A stretch of 64,000 nucleotides of DNA from Clostridia bacterium (lineage in GTDB: Bacteria; Bacillota; Clostridia; Oscillospirales; Acutalibacteraceae), in NCBI GenBank assembly GCA_024404095.1, contig JAKSQO010000008.1, forward strand, positions 1-64,000, written 5' to 3'. Both the position numbers and the translations under genes were made by a program. Under the pieces are notes generated by a model. That model searched no databases, was not told the DNA's origin, and saw nothing but the letters and a program-made list of their open reading frames with translations. Below, one piece after another: positions 9,715 to 18,219 of the stretch; position 1 is the stretch's first letter; every line of letters starts with the position of its first letter.

Positions 9715-11049
9715 ATGGAAAAGAAAAAGGTTATAACCGCATATGTTGCCACGTTTCTGGTTTTTATGTTTCAGACCATTGACGTGTTTTTTATTCATAC
9801 CGACGCGTCAATCTTCGGCGGTAATGTTGTTGCACGACTTGCGGGTCTTGTCGTATTCATTTTTGCTTCGCTGTTCCTTAAATTCAATGTTAAAAACTTC
9901 TGCTTCAGAAGCTACGGCTTTGTATTTGAAATAATCATCGGAGCGCTTTATGCGATTGTCCCCGCGGCGATATGCTACGGTGCGGAATACCTTGTGCTTT
10001 TGACTAAAGGCTATGATAATCTTACTCTGCATATTGATTTTCCGAACACCTCCGACGCAATGGGTTTAAAGTGGAAGATAATTGCGGTCGGATTGTATAT
10101 GTTTACGGTTCTTCTTCAATCGCTTTTCAAGGAGCTGTTTTTCCGAGGCTTCCTTATTACACAGCTTTTTGATAAATACAAAATCCGCAATGCGATTATT
10201 ATTCAGGCTTTCCTTTATACGATTATGCTTGTTCCGACAATCGTTCAGTATATAATAACGGGACGATTTGACAGCTTCGGCTTGAAGATGACATTGTTTA
10301 TTATTTTCTGCAATCTTTTTATTGATATAGTATCGGGACTTAAATGGGGCATTTTCTACCGTGTAAACGGAACCGTGTGGATGTCGACAGCCGACCATTT
10401 TGTGAACAATATGATTCTTACCTGTGTTTATATAACATACGGACAGATGCCTATGAAGTGGTTTGTTATTCAGGCTGTTGCCGTTCAGCTTCTGTCATTT
10501 GCGATGTTTATTCCGCTCTACTTCAGACGTGACCGACAGAATGAAGAAATCGCAACCGAAATGGCTGTCAGACGTGAGCTTGCAGGTCTGCCTGTGGACG
10601 ATTATGCTCCGAGCGGTGTCAGACGATACATTGAGGGCAAGCGTTTTGAATTTCAGGCAGAGTATGCAAAAAAGAGAAATATGCCGCCACCTGACAGACC
10701 GCTTTCCTTACAGCCTGAGTTTGAAGAACCTGTTTCTCTTAGAGATATGGAGTTTGCTCCCTCTGAAAGAATGTTTGAAACAATTGATGTTATTTCTCCT
10801 GTGGAAGCTGATGCAGAGCCGAAACGAGTTGCCCATGATGTTACAGCCAATCCTTCGGAAATGTCAAAACAGTTCTTTGAGGAAAAAACTGTCGGCAATA
10901 CAGATGAACAAGCAAAAGCTGAACCGCAGGTTCAGAAGCAAAAAGCTCCGAAGGCTGATGAGGTTGATACAAGCTCAAGCGATATTTCTCAGCTTGTAAA
11001 AGGATATTTTGAAGATAATTTCAATAAATACACATTTGAACAGAAATAA
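9715..11049 (+). CDS. CPBP-family intramembrane protease-like protein
   Basis: Multi-pass membrane protein of the CPBP/Abi (CAAX prenyl protease 2, Rce1-like) family. About eight hydrophobic segments fill residues 8-270. The first catalytic-type motif appears as KELFFRGF near 137-144, where the family norm is EExxxR, so the first Glu is Lys here; a later DHFVNN near 228-233 supplies the conserved His. The last 170 residues are a hydrophilic, charged cytoplasmic tail not typical of the family. In other Firmicutes such proteins process peptides or confer bacteriocin immunity, but the altered motif leaves protease activity open. It has its own strong promoter. The stop overlaps an ATG of a possible 33-codon gene. 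Confidence 0.75.
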   Translation: MEKKKVITAYVATFLVFMFQTIDVFFIHTDASIFGGNVVARLAGLVVFIFASLFLKFNVKNFCFRSYGFVFEIIIGALYAIVPAAICYGAEYLVLLTKGYDNLTLHIDFPNTSDAMGLKWKIIAVGLYMFTVLLQSLFKELFFRGFLITQLFDKYKIRNAIIIQAFLYTIMLVPTIVQYIITGRFDSFGLKMTLFIIFCNLFIDIVSGLKWGIFYRVNGTVWMSTADHFVNNMILTCVYITYGQMPMKWFVIQAVAVQLLSFAMFIPLYFRRDRQNEEIATEMAVRRELAGLPVDDYAPSGVRRYIEGKRFEFQAEYAKKRNMPPPDRPLSLQPEFEEPVSLRDMEFAPSERMFETIDVISPVEADAEPKRVAHDVTANPSEMSKQFFEEKTVGNTDEQAKAEPQVQKQKAPKADEVDTSSSDISQLVKGYFEDNFNKYTFEQK

Positions 11050-11150
11050 TGGGGCTGACGCATTCGGATGCTGAAAGCATTTTATTTGACCCGAGGGTGT
11101 ATGCGATACTCCGGGAGGGCGAAAAACGCTTAGAAAACAGTTCTTCTTAA
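11049..11150 (+). CDS. Possible 33-residue small protein coupled to CPBP gene
   Basis: A TAATG overlap (CPBP stop at 11047-11049, ATG at 11049-11051) opens a 33-codon frame. The product begins MGLTHSDAESILFDPRV and ends KRLENSSS; it has an amphipathic, protein-like composition rather than random low-complexity content. There is no separate Shine-Dalgarno, so expression would rely on re-initiation. Its first codons overlap a GCTGACGCATT motif that recurs after the LCP gene, so it may instead be part of a non-coding repeat. Confidence 0.3.
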   Translation: MGLTHSDAESILFDPRVYAILREGEKRLENSSS

Positions 11151-11167
11151 ATGAATCATATTAAAAT

Positions 11168-11205
11168 AAGGGATTTAAGGTTTATATCCGAACCTTAAAT
11201 CCCTT
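11168..11205. terminator. Bidirectional terminator, palindromic repeat copy 1
   Basis: AAGGGATTTAAGGTT and AACCTTAAATCCCTT make a perfect 15-bp stem with an 8-nt loop, ending in TT TTG on the plus strand. It separates the convergent CPBP and murC genes. The same arms recur at 33915-33966, so this is a dispersed palindrome used as a terminator. Confidence 0.8.
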
Positions 11206-11217
11206 TTGTATTATTGT

Positions 11218-12591
11218 TTATTTGTCAAGTCGATTTATCATTATCTTTGCGGCTTTATAGATGTCGCCGCAGCCGAGTGTAATAATCAGATCGCCTTCTT
11301 CTGCGTTTTCAAGCACGTAATCCGCAACCTCGTCAAAGGTGTTGAACCATACGCTTCCGGGAATCTTCTCTGCAAGCTGACTTGTGTAAACACCCTCGGT
11401 ATTGACCTCACGTGAGCCCATAATCTCCGTCATAACGCACTTATCGGGAATTTGCAGAACCTTAGCAAAGTCATCCATAAGCTCCTTGGTTCTCGAGTAG
11501 GTGAAGGGCTGGAACACCGCCCATACACGGTTGTAGTCCATCTGCATTGCGGCTTCAAGTGTTACCTTAAGCTCTGCCGGATGATGTGCGTAATCGTCAG
11601 CGATTGTCAGACCGTGAGTTCTGGCGAGAACCTCAAAGCGTCTGCAGGCACCGCCGAACTGTTCGAGTGAAGCGATAGCCTCGCTGATGCCTATTCCGTT
11701 GTAATCTGCGGCGGCGATAGCGGCGAGAGCATTGTAAACATTGTGATATCCGGGAACCTTAAGCTTTACCGAGCCGACCTTTTCACCCTTTTTGTAAACA
11801 TCGAAGTGAGCGAAAGCGTGAACCATTTCGATATTGTCAGCATAAAAATCGTTCTTCTTATCAATGCCGAAGCTGATAACGTCCTTGTCGTCAACACCCT
11901 CGATAGATTTAAGTGTATTTGCGTCGTCACCGTTCACAATCAAAGCCTTTGTAGCCATAGTCGAGAACTTATGGAATGATTTGATAATGTTTTCAATATT
12001 CTTGAAATATTCAAGGTGGTCAGCGTCAACATTGAGGATAATTGCAACATCAGGGGCAAGCTGAAGGAAATGATCCTTGAACTCGCAGGCCTCACAGACC
12101 ATATTCTCGGTTTTACCGACTCTGCCGTTGCTCTGAATAAGCGGAAGCTTGCCGCCGATAACAGCGGACGGATCCTTGCCGCACTGAACCATAATCTGTG
12201 TCAGCATGGAAGAAACAGTAGTCTTTCCGTGAGTACCGCATACACAGTAGCAGTCACTATACATTCTTGTAATTGCGCCGAGCAGGTCGGCACGCTCATA
12301 GGTGGGAATACCCGAAGCCTTTGCGGCAAGCAGCTCGGGGTTGTCGGGGAGAATAGCGGCTGTGTAAACAATCAGCTCCGCACCCTCAATGTTTTCAGCT
12401 TTCTGACCGAGCACAACGGGAATACCCATGTTTCTGATTCTTGCAAGAGTGTCTGTTTCGTTGTTGTCAGAGCCTGAAAGCTCGTAGCCCTCGTTGAAAA
12501 GAATCTCGGCAAGCGGACACATACCTGAGCCGCCGATTCCGATAAAATGAACACGCTTTATTTCTTTAAGAAGTTTATCTATTTCGTACAT
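11218..12591 (-). CDS. murC: UDP-N-acetylmuramate--L-alanine ligase
   Basis: Adds L-alanine to UDP-MurNAc, the first amino acid of the peptidoglycan stem, in the cytoplasm. Signatures are HFIGIGGSGM near residues 14-23, the ATP-binding GTHGKTTVSSM near 112-122, and DYAHHPAELK in the C-terminal ligase domain. The 457-residue length matches MurC. The start is at 12591 because the minus strand has GGAG 9 bases upstream; a longer frame to 12681 has a hydrophobic, unrelated leader and no ribosome site. It stands alone, divergent from dpaA and convergent with the CPBP gene. Confidence 0.95.
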   Translation of the reverse strand: MYEIDKLLKEIKRVHFIGIGGSGMCPLAEILFNEGYELSGSDNNETDTLARIRNMGIPVVLGQKAENIEGAELIVYTAAILPDNPELLAAKASGIPTYERADLLGAITRMYSDCYCVCGTHGKTTVSSMLTQIMVQCGKDPSAVIGGKLPLIQSNGRVGKTENMVCEACEFKDHFLQLAPDVAIILNVDADHLEYFKNIENIIKSFHKFSTMATKALIVNGDDANTLKSIEGVDDKDVISFGIDKKNDFYADNIEMVHAFAHFDVYKKGEKVGSVKLKVPGYHNVYNALAAIAAADYNGIGISEAIASLEQFGGACRRFEVLARTHGLTIADDYAHHPAELKVTLEAAMQMDYNRVWAVFQPFTYSRTKELMDDFAKVLQIPDKCVMTEIMGSREVNTEGVYTSQLAEKIPGSVWFNTFDEVADYVLENAEEGDLIITLGCGDIYKAAKIMINRLDK

Positions 12592-12676
12592 TGTTACATC
12601 TCCAAATATTTTTTGTCTACACATAATTATATTGCAAAACGCGGAAAAAATAAATAGTAAAATGCAATAAATCTTC

Positions 12677-12703
12677 ACCATATCGCAAATTTTTCATAGG
12701 ATA
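12677..12703 (+). promoter_or_regulatory. Sigma-K-like (late mother-cell) promoter for dpaAB
   Basis: AC at 12677-12678, a 16-nt gap, then CATAGGATA at 12695-12703. This matches the mother-cell sigma-K pattern AC-N16/17-CATAnnnTA known from Bacillus. Position, 18 bases before the dpaA start, and target (dipicolinate synthase) agree with it. Confidence 0.6.
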
Positions 12704-12721
12704 GGGTGGAGGTCTTAATTT

Positions 12722-13522
12722 ATGGAGTACAATTTTGCTGTTGCAGGCTGTGATGAAAAGATGAAAAGCTGTAAGCAGAGGCTCAATGAGCTTGGCTTCG
12801 GTGCGGATTGCCTTGATTCAGAGCAGATAAAAGACACAATCAGAAGATACAGAAACATCGTTCTCCCTTTGCCCACACTTTCAAACGGATGCATAGCAGG
12901 TGTGCCTTTTGATGAGTTCTGCGGACTGCTCGACAATGAGCAGACGGTTTTCTGCGGGAATACAGCACCCGAAAAATTTCCGTGCAGGGCATTCAGCTAT
13001 TATTCGGACGAGGGCTTCCTTATAAAAAATTCACGTCTTACAGCGCAGGGAGTTCTGAAAATTGTGCTCGATAATATCCGAACAGATCTTCACACGATGA
13101 ATACAGCCGTAATCGGCTACGGCAGATGCGGCAGGGAAATATGCAGAATAATGAAGCGTAACGGCGCAGACGTAACCTCATTTTCACGGAGAATGCAGAC
13201 CTTTGCTGCGGCGGAAAATGACGGAATGAAAACAGACTCAATCGGTAATATAAACAAAAAGCTATGTAAATATGATGTTATCATAAATACGGTTCCATTT
13301 AATATAATTGAAAAAAGCGGTCTGGAGTGTTTGACTCAGAGAAATATGTATATCGAGGTTGCTTCCAGACCGTACGGGTTCAATATTTCGGGAACGGATA
13401 CATTCAATTTCAGATATGTGCTTGCGGAAAGCCTGCCGGGAAGATTTACACCTGTCAGCGCAGGGATGAACATTGCGGATACGGTCGCAGGCATATTAAG
13501 GGAGGAGAAAAGCAATGAATAA
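12722..13522 (+). CDS. dpaA: Dipicolinate synthase subunit A
   Basis: Oxidoreductase-like subunit that, with DpaB, converts the product of dihydrodipicolinate synthase to dipicolinic acid in the mother cell; the product is loaded with calcium into the spore core. The 266 residues contain the N-terminal DpaA domain (VLPLPTLSNG near 42-51) and a Rossmann motif, AVIGYGRCGREI near 128-139. GGTGGAGG lies about 10 bases before the ATG. It overlaps dpaB by 8 bases. The upstream promoter resembles a sigma-K site. This gene pair is good evidence that the organism makes endospores. Confidence 0.92.
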   Translation: MEYNFAVAGCDEKMKSCKQRLNELGFGADCLDSEQIKDTIRRYRNIVLPLPTLSNGCIAGVPFDEFCGLLDNEQTVFCGNTAPEKFPCRAFSYYSDEGFLIKNSRLTAQGVLKIVLDNIRTDLHTMNTAVIGYGRCGREICRIMKRNGADVTSFSRRMQTFAAAENDGMKTDSIGNINKKLCKYDVIINTVPFNIIEKSGLECLTQRNMYIEVASRPYGFNISGTDTFNFRYVLAESLPGRFTPVSAGMNIADTVAGILREEKSNE

Positions 13523-14084
13523 AACAGTCGGGTTTGCTATGTGCGGCTCGTTTTGTACGCTTTCAAAGGCGATAGAGCAGATGGCAAATCTGAGAAAACT
13601 TAATTATGACGTGTTGCCGATAATGTCCGAAATCGTGTGGTCAACCGATACACGCTTCGGCAAGTCGGCAGATTTTATAAAACAGGCGGAGGAGCTGTGC
13701 GGTCATAAGGTAATCCATACAATAAATGATGCGGAGCCGATAGGACCTAAAAAGCTGCTTGACGCGCTTGTAATTGCGCCGTGCACGGGCAACACTCTCG
13801 GAAAGCTTGCGCACGGAATAACGGATACAGCCGTTACAATGGCGGCAAAGTCTCATCTGAGAAACAACAGACCGCTGATAATAAATGTTTCAACCAATGA
13901 CGGACTCGGCGGAGCCGCAAAAAATATAGGACATTTAATGAATTATAAAAACATATATTTTGTACCCCTCAGACAGGACGACAGTGAAAAAAAGCCGCGC
14001 TCGGTGGTTGCGGATTTCACAAAAATACCTGCGTGCGTTGAATCGGCATTGAACGGAATTCAGCTTCAGCCGATGCTTATATAA
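13515..14084 (+). CDS. dpaB: Dipicolinate synthase subunit B (flavoprotein)
   Basis: Flavoprotein-family partner of DpaA (SpoVFB type), 189 residues. N-terminal GFAMCGSFCTLSKAI, the central PCTGNTLGKLAHGITD block and the late STNDGLGG match the HFCD/flavoprotein fold used for FMN binding. The start overlaps the dpaA stop, with GGGAGGAG just upstream inside dpaA, so the two are made together. A terminator hairpin follows 12 bases after the stop. Spore-specific expression is inferred from family and promoter. Confidence 0.92.
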   Translation: MNKTVGFAMCGSFCTLSKAIEQMANLRKLNYDVLPIMSEIVWSTDTRFGKSADFIKQAEELCGHKVIHTINDAEPIGPKKLLDALVIAPCTGNTLGKLAHGITDTAVTMAAKSHLRNNRPLIINVSTNDGLGGAAKNIGHLMNYKNIYFVPLRQDDSEKKPRSVVADFTKIPACVESALNGIQLQPMLI

Positions 14085-14095
14085 AATATTAACAA

Positions 14096-14142
14096 AAAAG
14101 TCATTCTGAACGGAGAATTAAAGCTCCTCAGAATGACTTTTT
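14096..14142. terminator. Terminator after dpaB (bidirectional)
   Basis: AAAAGTCATTCTGA and TCAGAATGACTTTT pair perfectly, with T runs on both sides. It serves dpaAB on the plus strand and the esterase gene on the minus strand. Confidence 0.85.
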
Positions 14143-14152
14143 ATAACTGTTT

Positions 14153-15055
14153 CTACTTAAGATAAGTGTCGATATATTCAAAGAATAATTTCATGATTGC
14201 TGATATTGAGTCTTTGTCCTCACACTCGTGATTAGAATTCGGGAAAGAAATAAAAGTATGCTCAACATTGAATTCATTAAGCTTCGCGTTGAGGTCAAGT
14301 GAATTCTGATAGGGGACAATATTATCAATCTCTCCGTGACCGAAAACAGTCGGAACTGTGTTTTCGTCAACATAGTTAACGGGTGAGTATTTCTTCATTG
14401 CAGTTCGTGCCGCGTCAAAATTATCAAGGTCGATATCAAAGCCGATACCGTTGCTGATGATGTTACGGAAATATTCCACACCGACTGACGCACCGACACG
14501 GTTTTCGACTGAATAGAAAAAGGGATTTTCGAGGTCTGTCGGTCCGCAAAGCTCAACCACACAGACAGGCTTAATCGGAGCAATATCTTTCTTTGTATAT
14601 GCATAAAGCAAGGAGAGATGACCGCCTGCCGAAATGCCTGTCAGAAGCACTTTGTCGAAGCACACGCCGTATTCAGCACCCTTTGCTTTTATTGCGGCAA
14701 GCGCAGAAGAAATATCGTCAAGAATATCGTCGTAGCTGACATTTTTCGAAATATATCGGTAATTCAAACAGGCTGCGGCAACGCCTTTTTCCTCGCTGAC
14801 CTGAAAAAGTGAATCAGTATAATTGTCTTTCTTACCTTCAACCCAGCCGCCGCCGTGAATGCAGAGAACAAGCCCGAGATTACCCCCGGCATTTTTGGGA
14901 AACACAAGATCGTATTTCTGCCTGTCATTTTTCCTGTCGGTGTAATATTCGTCAAGAAAAATACGGTTGTTGTGATAATGCTTTATGTATCCCGCAAAAA
15001 GGATATTAAAAAAAGATACAATCGTCATAAAAAAAGCAACAATTTTAGTCAGCAT
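14153..15055 (-). CDS. Alpha/beta hydrolase (HSL-type esterase), membrane-anchored
   Basis: Predicted carboxylesterase or deacetylase. One N-terminal hydrophobic segment (residues 4-22) probably anchors or exports it. The oxyanion-hole motif LCIHGGGW is near residues 63-70, the nucleophile elbow GISAGGH near 138-144, and the acid and base are the Asp in GEIDNIVP near 243 and the His in NSNHECED near 272. This is the BD-FAE/HSL-like arrangement; relatives remove acetyl groups from hemicellulose. The gene ends with TAG, a stop I see for no other confident gene in the window. It is convergent with dpaAB. Confidence 0.85.
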   Translation of the reverse strand: MLTKIVAFFMTIVSFFNILFAGYIKHYHNNRIFLDEYYTDRKNDRQKYDLVFPKNAGGNLGLVLCIHGGGWVEGKKDNYTDSLFQVSEEKGVAAACLNYRYISKNVSYDDILDDISSALAAIKAKGAEYGVCFDKVLLTGISAGGHLSLLYAYTKKDIAPIKPVCVVELCGPTDLENPFFYSVENRVGASVGVEYFRNIISNGIGFDIDLDNFDAARTAMKKYSPVNYVDENTVPTVFGHGEIDNIVPYQNSLDLNAKLNEFNVEHTFISFPNSNHECEDKDSISAIMKLFFEYIDTYLK

Positions 15056-15098
15056 AAGTAAATACCCCCTTGATTTATAAAAGTATATATCATCGTGA

Positions 15099-15275
15099 AT
15101 TTCAAGTCAAGAACTTCATAACAAATTCTATCTTCATGAGGCAGAAATAATAAAAGCAGACGTATCTTCAATGACTGCACCGCAATTAAGCGTAGATACA
15201 GTAAATACATCTGCTTCTGTAGATAACATATCAAATCCTGACAAAAATGTCAAGCAATTTTCCTTAAAACGGTAA
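15099..15275 (+). pseudogene. 3' remnant of an unidentified gene
   Basis: After an in-frame TGA at 15096 there are 58 open codons reading ...SSMTAPQLSVDTVNTSAS... and ending NVKQFSLKR, then TAA flush with a terminator hairpin. A stop placed exactly at a terminator suggests the true end of a former gene. Ends like KQFSLKR remind me of large polyvalent proteins of clostridial mobile elements, but this is only a resemblance. An internal ATG at 15171 would give a 34-residue peptide. Confidence 0.35.
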
Positions 15276-15320
15276 AAGCCTTGAAAGATCAATGCTTTTG
15301 TTGATACTTCAAGGCTTTTA
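15273..15320 (+). terminator. Intrinsic terminator of the remnant gene
   Basis: TAAAAGCCTTGAA and TTCAAGGCTTTTA form a 13-bp stem followed by TTTTG. The loop is about 22 nt. Confidence 0.75.
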
Positions 15321-15344
15321 TTTTGTGTCCAGACTCAAATATGA

Positions 15345-15393
15345 ATACTATACGCATTGCAATTGTGTGATTGTATGTATATGCGTATGGTAT
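15345..15393. repeat. Nested hairpin element, copy A
   Basis: Outer arms ATACTATACGCAT (15345-15357) and ATGCGTATGGTAT (15381-15393) pair over 13 bp with one G-U. The loop begins TGCAATTGTGTGATTG; within it GCAATT and GATTGT can form an inner 6-bp stem capped by GTGT. A second copy with unrelated arms but the same 24-nt loop core lies at 19243-19301. Confidence 0.65.
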
Positions 15394-15412
15394 ATGAAAA
15401 TACATTCAGCTC

Positions 15413-15580
15413 ATGAAGGCATCCAGGATACAATTCCCCGGTGGCAACAGTATCACTGATGGCTTTGTCAAAATTGTATCATATCCATTATCTGATATCA
15501 ACAAAGAACCAGAGATAACTCCGCCCAATCAGTTTATTACTGAAAGGGTGGGACTTTCTTTGACAAGTTTTTCAAAATAA
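15413..15580 (+). CDS. Small unrecognised frame (55 residues), possibly debris
   Basis: ATG at 15413 opens 55 codons (starts MKASRIQFPGGNSITDGF, ends SLTSFSK). No good ribosome site precedes it and no domain is recognised. It lies in a region of gene fragments between the esterase and the glycan cassette; it may be the 3' end of a lost gene. Confidence 0.2.
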   Translation: MKASRIQFPGGNSITDGFVKIVSYPLSDINKEPEITPPNQFITERVGLSLTSFSK

Positions 15581-15609
15581 TGGCATTATAGTTTTTGTGA
15601 GGTGATAAT

Positions 15610-15747
15610 ATGTAGGAATTTATTGTCAACACTTTAATGGAACAAGAACGCCAATTTATTATTAACTTTCGAAATTTTTTCTATTTTCTGTATTTATCCA
15701 TATTGCAATTTGTACATTTATATTGTATTATAATATTCAACACATAA
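15610..15747 (+). pseudogene. Broken frame with good ribosome site and TAG as codon 2
   Basis: GAGGTGA is followed 4 bases later by ATG and at once by TAG, then 43 open codons (EFIVNTLMEQERQF...) to TAA at 15745. A real start with an immediate nonsense codon suggests a decayed gene; the MEQERQF stretch faintly resembles transposase N-termini. The rest of 15581-15775 is AT-rich and contains a TATAAT at 15729-15734 that probably drives the next gene. Confidence 0.25.
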
Positions 15748-15775
15748 TCATACTTTTATATTTGGCGGTGTTATA

Positions 15776-16683
15776 ATGTTCTTATCAAATTTCTACAACC
15801 ACCTTCCCTTGTGGTTTAAAAATATCGTATTCTCAATCTACACAACCTTAATGTCTTTTTTAGGATACTTCAAATTGCATAAACTTGAAAAAAAAAAGAT
15901 ACTTTTTATTTCATCTGTCCCTTTGGCATCGGCGATATTGTTTTTGCGCTAAAGGCCATTGAACACAAAAACATCGGCCGCAGGATTTGCGTGTTGGTTC
16001 GTTCGCAGCATTCAACCTTGAAAGCCATATATCCGGACTTGGATTTTATCGCCGACACAAAGCTTTGCAAATTTATTGAATACTATGTCGTTTCAAAATC
16101 CTCCTATGAAACAGAAAACCATCTGTATTGCTTTTTCAGAAAAGATCGACATCTTAACATTCTGCACGACTTCCGCCCTGAGCAGTATTCGCTATGGCAC
16201 GACTACTGCACGGATGTGTACCATGTCAATCAAGAGAGTCTGCACAATTGTTCTGAGAATGCAACTGGAACAGCATCGGTAGTATTGACGAATCGAGATA
16301 TTGTTCTGATGCCTTATGCTCATAGTACCGACTTGATTTCCATGGGCTTTTGGATAAAGCTCGCCAAAGAACTACAACAAAGGAATTACAAAATCTACAC
16401 AAATATCGCTCCCTATGAAAAGCCGATTGACGGTACAGAAGCCCTTTGTCTGCCGTTATATGAGGTTTGTGCAGCCTTTGAAAACAGCGCAGGTTGCATT
16501 TCCATGAGAAGCGGAATATGTGATTTGTTGGCCATTAAATCCCAAACTTCCTTATATATTTTGAACTCATCACCATACTGGACACCGATTTGGGATGTAA
16601 CCTACTTTAGAAACAGCGGAATCCATAATTATCTGTATAACACGGAAGAAGAAATGATTGACACAATCCTTCAATTTTTTTAA
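15776..16683 (+). pseudogene. GT9-like glycosyltransferase, frameshifted at an A10 tract
   Basis: Glycosyltransferase-B fold protein resembling ADP-heptose transferases (GT9), adding a sugar to a surface glycan. From ATG 15776 the frame reads MFLSNFYNHLPLWF and stays open to TAA at 15950, but homology moves to another frame after the ten A at 15888-15897: there the reading CPFGIGDIVFALKAI begins, giving the GxGD donor-site signature, and continues to 16683. Later features are the MPYAH block, then SMRSGICDLLAI and the SPYWTP segment, as in GT9 C-terminal domains. One extra A restores a protein of about 302 residues. The 3' frame has no credible start (first ATG-type start 15991 would cut the donor loop). 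It may be a pseudogene, a sequencing error, phase variation or transcriptional slippage. Confidence 0.6.
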
Positions 16684-16701
16684 ACATAAGGAGCGAATAC
16701 A

Positions 16702-18219
16702 ATGAGCGTTGATTATATTATTGTTCAAGCAGGTGGTAAAGGCTCCCGTATGGAAAGCTTGACAAGAAACAAGCCCAAAGCACTGGTACCCATCAACAAC
16801 CTACCAATGATTTTTCATCTTTTTCGAAAATTTCCGTCAAAGAAGTTTATTGTCATCGGCGACTATAAATACGATGTGCTCCAAAAATATTTGCAAGCCT
16901 TCGCAGAAGTTAATTATACATTGGTTCGCGGTGAAAGCCCTGGCACCTGCTCCGGTCTTCAAGACGCAATGTCGCACATTCCAGACGGTAAACCGTTCCT
17001 TTTGATTTGGTGCGATCTTGTTTTAGACGAAGATTACAACTTACCCGAGCAGGTCGTTCGTAACATTATCGGAATCTCTAAGGATTTTGAATGCCGTTGG
17101 AAATACGAGAACAATAGTTTTGAAGAAAGTAAAAGTGCGGAACAAGGCGTTGCTGGATTTTTCATTTTTAAAGACAAAGCGGAAATCTGCGATGTACCAA
17201 AACAAGGAGAGTTCGTTCGCTGGCTTCAGAACCAAGGGATGATTTTCGATGAACAACCGCTATACAACACGCATGAATATGGTCTTTACAATGTTTGGAT
17301 TAAAATTTCCAAAATGAAATGCAGACCTTTTAATAAAATTACTGTACAAGGAGACAAGCTCATTAAAGAGGGCATCGATGCGCAGGGAAAAGCTTTGGCC
17401 GTGCGTGAGGTTGCATGGTACAAAAAGGTTCAAAACTTGCATCTTGATAATATTCCGAATATTTTCAGCTTTGATCCAATCTGCATGAATTTGGTTTGTG
17501 GAAAAAACATTTATGAATACGGCGAAAAGACCTATGATGAAAAATGTCGGATATTGGAAGAGATTGTTGGCTGTCTGAAATCCTTACACGCCACCGAAAG
17601 TGTTCCCTCCGACAAACAGAGCTACCGAATTGCCTACATCGACAAAACCTTTGACAGATTGAAAAAAGTAAAGAATCTCGTCCCTTTTGCAAATGACGAA
17701 TATGTTGTTGTAAACGGGAAGAAATGCAGAAATATTTTCTATATCCGAGAAGATGTAGAGAATAGAATTATGAGCTATTTTCCTCAGTCTTTCAAGCTGA
17801 TTCACGGCGATTGTACATTCAGCAACATTATGTTGCACGAGGATGTAAAACCAATTCTGCTCGACCCCAGAGGTTATTTTGGAACAACAGAACTTTATGG
17901 CGATGTTGCGTATGATTGGGCAAAGCTGTATTATTCTCTTTTCAGTAACTACGATCAGTTTAATTTAAAAAGATTCATTCTGAAAATAAACGAAGAGGAC
18001 GTTTTTATTAAAATTGAATCAAACAATTGGGAAGAGCTGGAAAATAAATTTTTTGAACTTTTGGAAACAGAGGTTTCCAAAAAACAAATAAAACTGATTC
18101 TTGCAATTATTTGGCTTAGCCTTACCACATATGCATGGGAAGATTACGATTCAATTTGCGGAGCATTTTATAACGGATTGCTTTATTTGGAGGATGCTTT
18201 AAATGAACACGATGTTTGA
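16702..18219 (+). CDS. Fused sugar/choline-phosphate nucleotidyltransferase and APH/choline-kinase-like protein
   Basis: Two-domain cytoplasmic enzyme predicted to phosphorylate a small substrate and activate it as a nucleotide derivative. Residues 1-235 form a nucleotidyltransferase: VQAGGKGSRM near 8-17, KPKALVP near 24-30, and the metal-site WCDLVLDED near 98-106. Residues 260-500 form an aminoglycoside-phosphotransferase/choline-kinase fold with HGDCTFSNI near 367-375 (catalytic Asp and Asn) and LLDPRGYFG near 385. Such a fusion recalls LicC-LicA (phosphocholine) proteins, but the next genes encode a sugar-phosphate isomerase and a phosphatase. AAGGAG precedes the ATG and the gene overlaps the isomerase by 17 bases. 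Composition is more AT-rich than core neighbours. Substrate not determined. Confidence 0.8.
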   Translation: MSVDYIIVQAGGKGSRMESLTRNKPKALVPINNLPMIFHLFRKFPSKKFIVIGDYKYDVLQKYLQAFAEVNYTLVRGESPGTCSGLQDAMSHIPDGKPFLLIWCDLVLDEDYNLPEQVVRNIIGISKDFECRWKYENNSFEESKSAEQGVAGFFIFKDKAEICDVPKQGEFVRWLQNQGMIFDEQPLYNTHEYGLYNVWIKISKMKCRPFNKITVQGDKLIKEGIDAQGKALAVREVAWYKKVQNLHLDNIPNIFSFDPICMNLVCGKNIYEYGEKTYDEKCRILEEIVGCLKSLHATESVPSDKQSYRIAYIDKTFDRLKKVKNLVPFANDEYVVVNGKKCRNIFYIREDVENRIMSYFPQSFKLIHGDCTFSNIMLHEDVKPILLDPRGYFGTTELYGDVAYDWAKLYYSLFSNYDQFNLKRFILKINEEDVFIKIESNNWEELENKFFELLETEVSKKQIKLILAIIWLSLTTYAWEDYDSICGAFYNGLLYLEDALNEHDV

